DNA of 41,654 bases from Cruorifilaria tuberocauda. Its lineage: Eukaryota; Nematoda; Chromadorea; Rhabditida; Onchocercidae. Positions within the stretch are counted from its first letter, which is position 1; each line of letters opens with the position of its first letter. Below the pieces are notes generated by a model. That model had not been told where the DNA came from, ran no database searches, and saw only the letters and a list, made by a program, of their open reading frames with translations. The stretch covers positions 1 through 41,654 of the forward strand of contig JABVXU010000469.1 in assembly GCA_013365365.1 (NCBI GenBank), in the 5' to 3' direction. Shown one piece after another: positions 20,767 to 41,654 of the stretch. A program made the position numbers and the translations under genes.

Positions 20767-23700
20767 ATGAATTATGATATTGAAGTGCACTATGGCCGTT
20801 TGCGGCGATTCTTTTTTGGTGATGAACCATGGAAATTAGCTGAAAAAGATTCCGATATCGAGAAACTTTTCCGAAAATTCTTTTCGAAATTGCGAATTAA
20901 ACTTCAGCGGTACCTCTTTTATTTTTGTTGTTTTTCCATTGCTTTTTCCTAATAAACTTTTTTATGCTTAACTTTTTCTTCTGAGAACTTTGTACTTTTA
21001 TGCTCTCTTACTTTTGGGTTTCAATGATAATGGTTTTGTAAATTCTAGAAATTATATAAAATGTTGTCAGCTTTTCCTGCTTTTTCTTTCAATGAAAAAT
21101 AGCCAAAGTTGTAATTATTATAGTATTCATCAATCATTTAAACTTTCAAGCAATTATTGTGTTACTGCAGAATAAGATAATTGTAGTTACGCAATTATTC
21201 TTGCTGTTTCAAAATCATTATCAGTATTATAAAGCTAGTGTAAACAGCATTCCGAACTTGTTCTCATTATCTTGAAATCATTATTTTGCTTCGATCATCT
21301 AATTCTTTAACAGTTATGCTATCGGACTAGCAACTTGATCATTATAATCATTTATTATATCATTAGAAGGAAAGAATGCGAGCAGCAGGAAGAAGACGTC
21401 ACCGCATCATCGAGTAGCATCCCAGATATCCCAAGCAACTCCAAATTCTCGCGTTATCATACAACTCGTTTAGCTGTGGATGTTCGGGAAAAAGATGACC
21501 CCGAATTAAGAGAAGTAAATTATTTCTGTGTTATGTTTTCAAGGTTTTCATCCAACGCTGACTTCATATTAATGGAGAAATTTATTCTAATATTTATTTC
21601 TTCTACTTTTTCAATTAATTTTTAATTTATTCTTAAACTTTTTCTTTTTACCTGTACTTGATTTACTTAGCCTTCAGATTTACTTAATTTTTTGATATTA
21701 TCATTTCTATTTTGATTAATTTGTGGTGTATTCTAATCAGGGAAATAGTACTAGTAAGAGCTGTGGGTTTATCTGGACCATATATATTTCAGGTTCCGGA
21801 ACATGTCTTATCCGAATATACTTTTGCCCTTTCATCGTTTATTGCTTATGAGAATCGAATGAAATTCAATCAGTTGCAGCGTTTGCGTGCCTCTCAGAAA
21901 AACTTACCCATTTGGGAAAAACGTGACGATATTCTGGAAATTCTCCACGATGTTAATTTTTGATAGTAAAATTCTTTAGCAAAAAAGGAAAATTTTGTTT
22001 AATTGATAGGTAAATGAAATGAAATGAAAATACTAACTTCAAATATTCTATTTGCATTCGCTTAGTTAAATATTTTGTTGCGATTGCCCTGATATTTAGC
22101 GTTACCTTTGATTCTTCGTTTCCACTCACTTGTAAGCAATTATTGACATGACTATTGAAAGTAGTGTAAAACATTTTATTATATTATCGAAAAAGCTTAT
22201 TACTGTGGAGCATAAATGTGTGAAGATACTATCATTTATTTAATAATTAAATAGATGACATTATTGTTCACTTGAAATTTCAGGTTCTTCGTTATCTGGG
22301 CCTTCTAATGAAATCTTAGTCACCTTAATGTCTTTAAAATTGAAGGCGATTTATTTTTGGTGCTTCAACTATTTTAACAAATTCAAAATTTACTGTTTTC
22401 ATTTCGATTACTCTATTTCTACCTCAATTATATCTTGTTTCAGGTAAAAGTTCTCCTTATCGCTGGTGATACAGGTTGCGGAAAAAGCACTCAGGTATAT
22501 TTTTATACATAAGTAGGAATTTTTTCCAAGTATAGTATAAGATTTTTCGATTTGAACCGATAAACTGAACAGTTTCAGGTTCCACAATATCTTTTGGATG
22601 CAGGTTATGACCGCATTGTCTGTACACAGCCACGCCGTATTGCAGCAATAGCTCTTGCTCGACGAGTTGCGTATGAAACGTTGAATGAATATGGGAGTAA
22701 AATTGCTTATCAAATAAGATTCGAAAAAACACGTACATCAAGAACTCAGTTATTATTTATCACTGAAGGACTACTCCTAAGACAATTGCAGTCCGACCCG
22801 GACCTTAATCAATATAATGTATGGATCGTTTTTTATGCGTTATTTTTGAAGTTCAAATTAATATAAGGACAGGGACAATGGCATTAAAACAGTTACATGT
22901 CAGTAATGAATGTTTAAACGGTTCATTGAATAGATTACTGACCATTTAAAATACTTATACTCTGTGAGTAGTTTTGAATTATATGTCTGTTCAGTATCAT
23001 TAGTTATTCATTGATTGTTAGTAACCGTTCATTCCTAATACATGCAAATAATAGTTTTTCTAATTACCTTAAAGAAGTTTATTATTTTCATCAAATCACA
23101 TTTCAGGTCATTATACTAGATGAAATCCACGAACGTAATTTATCCGGTGATTTTCTGTTAGGGCTGCTTCGAAACTTGGTACGGAGACGGGATGATTTGA
23201 AACTGATTTTGATGAGTGCTACTATTAATCTGGAATTGTTTCAAAACTATTTTGACGATAGTCCTGTTATCAAGGTGTCTTTTCAAGAATTTAAATTAAA
23301 TTTTAACGAGTAATTATGATGGGTTTCCCACATAATAATGCCAGATAACGCAAACTACAAGTTGGATAGCAAAAATCTTTGATTGATTTAATCAAAACAG
23401 TTTCATTCTTTCTAGGTATAAAACTTTTAGTCTTAAATTTCCTATTCTTCAATGAAACTTATTGCTTTGAAAACTATTAATTATTACAGGTAGCTGGACG
23501 CCTCTATCCTATTGAACTGAGATATATGCCAATAAAGGAGCAGAACCAATATGAATCGGAAAAAAAGAAAACAAAAGTTGATCCTTCTCCATATCTTAAT
23601 GTAAATCACTTATTTTTATTTGATGAATCAAATTTTATGCTGCACATTATGAGAAAAAGAGATATAATCAACTATTGAATTTAGGCACATAACATTTATC

Positions 23701-26700
23701 GAAAATGTTTATGGTGCTGTTTATATTTCTAATACTTTTAATAATATTTTTAATAATACAATGATATTTTTTAGTCCATCGGAATACTGCAAATAGGAAA
23801 CAATGTTTTTTTGAAATTTAAAATGTTTTTTTTTGATCAGAAATATTATATATTTAGATCCTTCAAATGATTGATGCAAAAGTTGACAGTAATGAAAGAG
23901 GCGACGTTCTAATATTCTTAAACGGTGTCTCAGAAATATCTACGATCGCAGAAGCCTTAAAAGTTTATGCAGAAATATCGAAGAAGTGGATTATTTTAAC
24001 GCTGCATAGGTAGGGTTGTCGAGTGATTTCTTTGTCGTTTGTAACATTTCGGTTATAAATCTTATCTATTTGTGACATCAAATTCCGTGAAATCAAAGAT
24101 CTTTGTTAACATCTTCTGCTATATTACTTTTCTATATTCAGTACACTATCAACAGAAGAACAAGACAAAGTGTTCGATATAGCCCCTTTAGGGATTCGAA
24201 AATGTATTTTGAGTACCAATATTGCGGAAACATCTGTTACTATCGACCAGGTACAGTATATTTATATTTTTATTCTAGATAATGTTCTGTTTAAATTTAT
24301 ATATGTGTTTATACTTTATATATATGTGTTTATAATATTATTATACAATGTAATAACCTTTTTTGCAGATCAGATTTGTTATTGATTCCGGGAAGGTAAA
24401 TTTGGTAAAATTTGATTCAAAAACTGGAATGCACTCACTCCGAGAATATTGGACTTCTCAAGCATCCGCCGATCAACGAAAAGGTTTTTCGTTTTCGAGC
24501 TTTGACGATATTTCATTAGCGTAGAATTCGAGAAATCAAAAAAAGATAAATTGATTGGAAGTAATACTTTTTTACCGTTTTCAGGTCGTGCTGGTAGAAC
24601 TGGTCCAGGTATATGTTACAGGCTTTATTCTCAGCAGCTTTTTGATAAGATGGATCCGTTTACAATTTCTGAAATTAATAGAGTCTCTTTGGAATCACTT
24701 GCCATGCAAATCGTCAGCATGAATCTCGGAAGTAATATTTTATACTAATTTTGTAATATTAGCTTATTTTATGAGCACTTAATACTTATTTTTCTAGAAA
24801 CCTCTCTTTAGATATAATTACGTGATGGCGAAATTTCAATTTTGAATTTCAGACAAGCTTAGTTATTTTCAAACTGTTTTATAAACATCCTATCATATCT
24901 TGAAATCATATTTTATCTGTTTTCAGTTTCACCACTTGAATTTCCATTTATTGAAAAACCGAACATGAATGAATTAGAAGAAGCAGTAGAAAGCTTATGG
25001 AGGCAGGGAATATTGGAAGCTGGTAGCATGAAAACCTTGACATCGTTGGGCAAGATAATAGCGAGTATTCCAGTGGAAATTCCGGTTGCGAAAGTTCGTT
25101 TCAGACGTGTATGCGTACATATGTATGTGTACGCGGAAAAAATAGTTGGAACATGAAATTATGTTGAATCTAAAAGCAACAACTTTTAACGTTTCATTTT
25201 TTATATTAAATTATTTAAAACTTTTCATTTCTTATTCTAAGGTTCTAATATATGGCTGTGTTTTTGAACAAGTCGAACCATCATTAACAATTGCTGCAAG
25301 TCTAGCAACCAGTTCACCTTTCACTAATCGATCGTTTCGAGAACCGGATATATTGGATCAAAGGAAAAATATTATGTCTGATAGTGGTGATCCGTTTGCA
25401 CTGATTAATGCATATCGGTTAATTTTAAATGAATTGATCTTATTGTATGTTTATATAACTAGGAAATCTCAACTTTATGAATTTACTTTGAATATTCCAT
25501 ATCTCCTTTCATTTTCTTGTGTTGTTTTTTAAGATTTCGAGGAAATTTTTGGAATTTTTGTAGAATTTTTCAGAGAATTTGTAGAAATACAAGCTGAACG
25601 TGATGATATACGTCGATGGAGTAGGGAGAAAGGAATCGATATTCAACGAATGTATGAAATCAGGCAGGTAGTTTAAAAGATTTTCTGTTAATTAACATAC
25701 TTCCTTAATTATTTATCGATAGTAACTCATTATCATTATTTCTACCCATCGCTTTCTCATTTTCAAAAAATATTTATTCAATCATCACGAGAAATGATGA
25801 CTTGCATTGAACTCCTACCGATTTCACTTTCACGTTGTTTACGTTCTGAAAATGAAATAAATTGTGTTCATCATGTGTTTAATTTTGATATTTAAGGCAG
25901 CTACGGCGCCAGTTCAAAGAGCTATTGGAACATAGTGGTATCTTGGAAACACAGAGTAATGTGGACAGTCGTGAGCGCCGCATTAATGCTGGCGATAGAA
26001 AACGTCTTAATGAACTGAGGAAGGATGCTCGGTTCGTTCATCAGAAATAAAAATGGAAACATTGAATTATCCACAAGTAACTATGATTCTCTTTGATGTT
26101 TCCAAAAAATACCAAAGTCATAGTTTTCAGATATGAAGTAAAGAAACGAAAAGTATTGAAACCGGAAGCTCATTTCGACACGTTGATGGATTCTGAAGGT
26201 TAGCAAATTTTTTTTTTTCTTCAGAGAGAATCATAAATCGGTTCTCGTCTGCAGAACTGGCTTGCCTGTGCATCGAAAGAACTTGAAAAAATTAATTTCG
26301 AATGAGATAGACAATTTTGATGATCGAGCTCTTCGGTCAATTTGTTTTTTTCAAATGGTTGCAATTGCAAATTTTTAAGCCAAAATAACTCAAGTGCTTT
26401 TTTCGGTAATCTTTCACTTATGGATAATGTCCAAGCTCTGGAATTCTATATGGAAAATCGTGAAAGCGGTATTCGAAATATTTTGAAGTCTCATCGCTTG
26501 AATGATGCCACTTTTTCGATCTTGAAATTTATTATCACGGCTGGTGTTTATCCTCAGTATGCTATACTAGATCAGTATAATTCGTACAAGGTAAGATGCT
26601 TTTCTCATAATGTTAAGTTTAAGATGAGCGAGAATTGGAAATACCTTTATTTTGGAAATTTTTCATCTCAAATAGTCAAAACTAAGGTCGTTGAATACAT

Positions 26701-28210
26701 TCCTCCACTTTACTGCATTCGACTACTATAACTTTCCATTTTTCTCTAATAAATTTCCATATAGCTCATTCTCGCTTCAAGTTTGTTTTTAGATTGGAAA
26801 TGAACTTTTTGCTCATACACGAAGAAAGCCATTTGCCACCTTACATCCGAATAGTTGTTTAGCGCTTTTACCAGAAGCATTGGATTATGATCGCAGTGAT
26901 AAGGTTTTAATTTTGCACTTTTCTTTTCAGAAAAAGCGGATTTTTTAGAGAATGAATTCTAGAAGCGATTAGTGTGTCATTTTTACTAAATTTTCTTTAT
27001 TTTATTTATGCTGATTTGTTAGAGCTGCTTTTTGAGGATAAAGTAAAATAGGTAGCTGATTTTAGCTTTAAATTACTCCTAATATGAAATGACATTGTTT
27101 GCCCTCTAATGCTGTTTTCATTACAGGGTTTATCGAGTTATCATCAGTTAATTTCGTTCGCATCATTTATAGAAACTACGAAGCCATATATTTGCAATAG
27201 TCTACGTGTACCAGCGCTAGCTTTATTGTTGCTCTCTAAATCGGTATGTTCATTGAGAAAATGTCTGTAAATTCTGTTAGTAAAATTCAAAAAATTGCTT
27301 AATTCTCCAGGTAAAATGTTCGGAAGATGACCGTTCAATTGTCTGTGACGATTTTATCAGCTATAAATTTCCACGAGTCATGGAATTTTTAACCGTCGTG
27401 GAGCAGGTATCTGCAACTCGCCGACAGCTTGCCAGAGCCCTTAGAAGAAGTCTTGAAGGAGATCTTTCCTCCAGTCATGCACTTACTAAAAGTGTTGTGT
27501 CATTCTTGCGATTAAACGTTGAATATATGTAAGTTTATGTGAAACGCTTAGACCTTGGAATGTTTGGCATATATAAAATTAAAATAGTGAATTAAAAGGC
27601 GTATGAAAGTCGTATTTGATTTCACTAAAAGGAAAATTTAATATTTTTTCACAAAACTAGTCCTTTATGAGATTTAGCCTAACTCGTCGTGCTTGTCCAG
27701 ACGACAATGTAGAACTTGGTTTCATACTTCCATCGGGCGAAAAGCTGAACGAAGAAAATGATGAAGAAATACTGACATCGATGCGATTTTATGATGTTCA
27801 AAACGATTCGAAAGTTGTTTTTCGTGCATATATTTTACTTCACAGCAATATCATTTTTTAAATACTTAATTCTTATCATAAGTATTACTTGTTGTTTCTT
27901 ATTATATCTAGATATAACTATTAGAATCATCAAATAGGCTTTTGATAACCGTTAAACTATCAAATTTAGTTTTTGTTCCGGGTGCGCTTTCAGTATTGCA
28001 GATATTTTCTTAAGAATAATTTTAATGTGATATTAATGTAACATTATCCGTTCAATTGTGAGTCTAGATATTTTTCAGCTAGACGATGAGCTTGCAATCA
28101 ATAAAATCGCCGAAGTGAAACCAAGCATTGAGTATTTCTGTGATATTTGTCAAAAGACCCTTCCCTTTAATACAGCTTTCGATGTATTGAGACATAAGCG
28201 ATCTCATTAA
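20767..28210 (+). CDS. smgl-2: DHX34/SMGL-2-like DEAH-box RNA helicase
   Basis: About 23 exons give roughly 1038 residues (human DHX34 is 1143). Main exons: 20767-20909, 21367-21514, 21793-21951, 22444-22494, 22579-22818, 23107-23274, 23490-23600, 23858-24009, 24142-24250, 24369-24483, 24594-24731, 24927-25093, 25242-25417, 25574-25667, 25901-26031, 26131-26198, a microexon near 26226, 26380-26590, 26793-26903, 27127-27243, 27311-27528, 27672-27813, 28079-28210. Motifs in order: Walker [10 protein letters not shown] (about 158), CTQPRR, DEIH (252-255), MSAT (283-286), [12 protein letters not shown] and [12 protein letters not shown] (about 463). The winged-helix/ratchet region follows ([29 protein letters not shown]), then the DHX34-specific C-terminal region ending in a C2H2-like finger (C1016, C1019, H1034, H1038). 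The DHX34 family promotes UPF1 phosphorylation in nonsense-mediated decay. Uncertain points are the join before exon 3, the microexon near 26.2 kb and the acceptor at 27671. No catalytic motif is missing. Confidence 0.93.
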
Positions 28211-28314
28211 TATGTTGTTCATTATAGAAAGAGATACTATTTCACTGTACTAAATGAAATTAAAATGCTTAAAGGATTTTTAATCTGAATTTCTACAAAT
28301 TATGCATTTTCTTT

Positions 28315-28320
28315 AATAAA
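28315..28320 (+). terminator. Candidate polyadenylation signal AATAAA
   Basis: A canonical hexamer lies 105 bases past the helicase stop codon (28210) in a T-rich context. This is the expected distance for the helicase 3' end. Confidence 0.6.
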
Positions 28321-29809
28321 CGACATATTCTGGGATTGAATACTTTGACAATGAAAAAGCTGAAGTTGTTGAACAAATGAGTTGCTCCGGTATATAAAAG
28401 GAAGTATAAATATATTTGTAAGTTGTCAAGTTCATTATTGCTAATGCTAGAAGTTCAGTTGAAAAGTGCTATTATTGAGAGATGTGAATCTCAGTTCTGT
28501 ACAGTGTGAAAGAGATGTGTTTGTTTATCCTCTTGGACATCGATAAAAGGCTTCAATACATTTTCCCATTTCTAAGACTGATTATCCTTATCATTTTGTT
28601 CTTCTTGTTTTCCTAATGTAAAATTCACTGATGATCTATGAAGTGATTAGAACAGGATACAATATAATTTTAATCAAAGCAAAATATCTGATAATAAAAA
28701 ATACGGAAATAATGATGCATATATTGAGCAACAGGATAATAGCAATCACCGGATTAGTGGCAAATTACATGTAGTGTAAAAAGCGGAAAACTAGGCAAAA
28801 TTATGCATTTGACAAGGTGGCAAAGGTAATTCTCTTTTCCAAGATTAATTCGACCCATAATTTTCAATTTCTGAGTTGAAAAAATTAAGTTAATCAGCAA
28901 TATAAGCAATTCTTATTCTTATTCAAAATATTTATAAAACAATTTTTGATGGGTCGAATCTTTCGAATCGGATATATCTACAGAAAGCCCATAAATCGTT
29001 TAAAACTTCGAATAGAATTACGCTTCGAAATGTCTTTGACTTATTTTCCGAAAATGAAGATGAAACGACCGAAAAATAAAAACCAAGAATAGAGTTAATC
29101 TTTTTTATGAGAATAGAAATTTCCAATAGTGATCAACGAATTCTTCTCAGAATTTCTCTCAATTTCAATTTTTCAGCTTTATGAGCTTATAATTGAGGAC
29201 AAGGAAGTTGATACTAAAAGTTGGCAGTGAATGCAATTTCAATCGTCATATGGTCCGTTTTAAAAATATAAAAGATACGAATGTATAGAATAATTACCAA
29301 TTCTGATAAGGGAATTTTTGCTATAACTGAAGTTAAAAAAATCGAAAATAGGAATCTTCAATTCTTCAATGCCAAAGTTTTTCAAATCATTAATTAATAA
29401 CAAAAGTGAAATCCTATTTGGCTTAGACTTATGTCTTTTGGAGTATAAATTGAACTCAGGTAAGTTATTAAAAATAATCAAGCAAATTGTGTATCCAATA
29501 AAGATTGATTTTTGTAATTGTTGTTATTATAGTTCAAATAAGTATAAGTTACAAGTAAGCAAATAATGGAAAAGGTTAAAGAATAGCCAAATGATAATTA
29601 TAAATGACATTCGTTTTTAAATCATTAATGGAAAATATGAATTAGGATTATTATTGAAATCAATCAGTATTGTTAGCCAAAGAAAGTAGCCAAACTAACA
29701 GCAGCCAAGTGGGAAACTAATGGTAATCAAATGGAAATTCTTCATAATCATAATCTAATATTCGTATTTTTTTGACACAAGAAACAAGAGAAATAAAGTA
29801 ATAATAAGA
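28321..29809. other. Convergent intergenic region between helicase and calcium-channel genes
   Basis: About 1.5 kb holds the 3' flank of the plus-strand helicase and the presumed 3' UTR of the minus-strand channel. The minus-strand frames at 28932-29126 and 29260-29481 and the plus-strand frame at 29369-29566 lack splice context or recognisable domains and overlap one another. No clear minus-strand AATAAA was located near 29810. Confidence 0.5.
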
Positions 29810-40799
<10,990 letters not shown>

Positions 40800-40945
40800 C
40801 TGAAACAAAGCTTACAAATTCTCCACATATATCATCGAATATTCAAATAAATTTGTCTTCCGCAGCTAAATATAAAAATAAAAATTTAAATCATTTAAAC
40901 AGTTTTCTATGATTGACTTCTAAAAGGTGGCAGTTTTCCGAATCA

Positions 40946-41475
40946 ATGATGATACCCAGTCAATTATCACGATTTATTGCTGGATGTGTTGTTGTAAATG
41001 CAATTTTTATCGGAATAGCTATGAAGTGCTGCTTCATTTCAACCACATCTATTCAACATCCATGATTCTTTTTTATCAAAATTAAAATTTTACAAAACTA
41101 TATAATTGAGATATTCTTAGAAGATTTATCGATGATATCATCCAATCAATATTAATCAATTGATAGTATTTTTAAAGTGTATTATTTAGATATTCCAGCG
41201 AAGATATATCATTGATGATATTATTGATAAAGATTGGTGTACCACTATTTATCACAGAAGTGATACTTATGATAACGCTGTATCCGGATGAAACATTTGA
41301 TACCCTAATTGGTGACAGGGAATTCTTTCGAGAAGCATTTCAATCAGAATCTGAGCAGACTTTTGCCAGTATCAATAGAGCGCATGCTATAAATTCGCAT
41401 GGTGATATTCCCGAGAATAATTTTGATGATAGCAGTTTACGACGGCGAATTTCCATTCTTGCAGCTGATTCTTAA
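40946..41475 (+). CDS. Small predicted two-helix membrane protein, nested antisense in unc-2
   Basis: The proposed exons are 40946-41025 (ATG ATG ATA; an acceptor cag at 40933 lies 12 bases upstream) and 41190-41475 (acceptor ttattttag-like, or 41199 from attccag), joining in phase 2 to give about 122 residues. Exon 1 encodes RFIAGCVVVNAIFIGIAMK, a likely membrane helix. Exon 2 begins with a second helix (LMILLIKIGVPLFITEVILM) and continues with a hydrophilic tail (DREFFREAF, NFDDSSLRRRISILAADS). AATAAA lies 34 bases past the stop. No family is recognised. It sits on the opposite strand inside the intron upstream of the channel's domain III pore exon. The donor (AA|GTGCTG) is weak. The second exon is more certain than the first, and the gene might instead start elsewhere. 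Confidence 0.5.
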
Positions 41476-41508
41476 TTTGTCTTTCTTTTTACCTTTCTCA
41501 TTTCAGGA

Positions 41509-41514
41509 AATAAA
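41509..41514 (+). terminator. Candidate polyadenylation signal AATAAA
   Basis: AATAAA overlaps a second AATAAA immediately downstream and lies 34 bases past the stop of the nested plus-strand gene. Its position supports that frame being a real terminal exon. Confidence 0.5.
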
Positions 41515-41611
41515 TAAATATATATAAATGCATTGTATTTTTATTCTCTTTTGGATTTGTATGAATTTGTTTACTTATAAGATAATGATTATGATTATTA
41601 TTGTTATTATC

Positions 41612-41613
<2 letters not shown>

Positions 41614-41647
<34 letters not shown>

Positions 41648-41649
41648 TT
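41614..41649. repeat. (ATTT)n microsatellite at the window edge
   Basis: About nine uninterrupted copies of ATTT are preceded by ATT-rich degenerate sequence from about 41586. It is a simple sequence repeat with no other feature and is likely to vary in length. Confidence 0.9.
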
Positions 41650-41654
41650 ATTAT

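Noticed and set aside
22408..22741. Two overlapping minus-strand frames of 94 and 101 codons
   Set aside because: They lie opposite the Walker A and following exon of the helicase, whose reading is certain; they are antisense shadows.
29260..29566. Overlapping frames on both strands in the convergent intergenic region
   Set aside because: They are mutual antisense of one another in AT-rich 3' flanking DNA with no coding signature.

Overview
The window looks like nuclear DNA of a clade III (spirurid, probably filarial) nematode. It is roughly 70% A+T, its genes are split into many small exons with GT..AG introns, and several genes begin just after an orphan poly-pyrimidine 3' splice site of the kind used for spliced-leader trans-splicing. 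The family content also fits: a nematode CPG4-like secreted protein, a DHX34/SMGL-2 helicase and an UNC-2-type calcium channel. Gene models were built by hand by matching splice sites, reading phase and protein similarity recalled from known families. No alignment was run.

Layout. (1) 1523-4639, plus strand: an 11-exon gene for a secreted cysteine-rich protein of about 386 residues, probably CPG4 (chondroitin proteoglycan 4) family. (2) 6045-6939, plus: a decayed gene that once encoded a signal peptide, a repeated KSFVL-type peptide and C2H2 zinc fingers, now broken by frameshifts and stops. (3) 6940-12840: mostly AT-rich intergenic DNA holding a GC-richer island near 7.5-8.15 kb, an open stretch at 11.08-11.45 kb and a CA/TG simple-repeat pair. 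(4) 12862-19419, plus: a seven-exon secreted protein of about 332 residues whose beta-rich sequence suggests, tentatively, an aerolysin/ETX-MTX2-like fold; the first two exons are less certain. (5) 20767-28210, plus: a near-complete DHX34-like DEAH/RHA RNA helicase (about 1038 residues, about 23 exons), the family used in nonsense-mediated mRNA decay. (6) 29810-40799, minus: the 3' half of a Cav2 (UNC-2) voltage-gated calcium channel alpha-1 subunit, from the domain III pore to the C-terminus (20 exons, 921 residues); its 5' half lies beyond the window. (7) 40946-41475, plus: a small two-exon gene for a predicted two-helix membrane protein, nested antisense in an unc-2 intron.

These are unrelated eukaryotic genes, not an operon or pathway. 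The helicase and channel are convergent and separated by about 1.6 kb. No CRISPR array, bacterial mobile system, rRNA or tRNA was recognised. The features most worth follow-up are the possible pore-forming-like secreted protein, the nested antisense gene, the decayed secreted zinc-finger gene, a 28-codon cassette-like exon in the channel tail, and an inverted repeat pair at 1-65 and 15780-15824.
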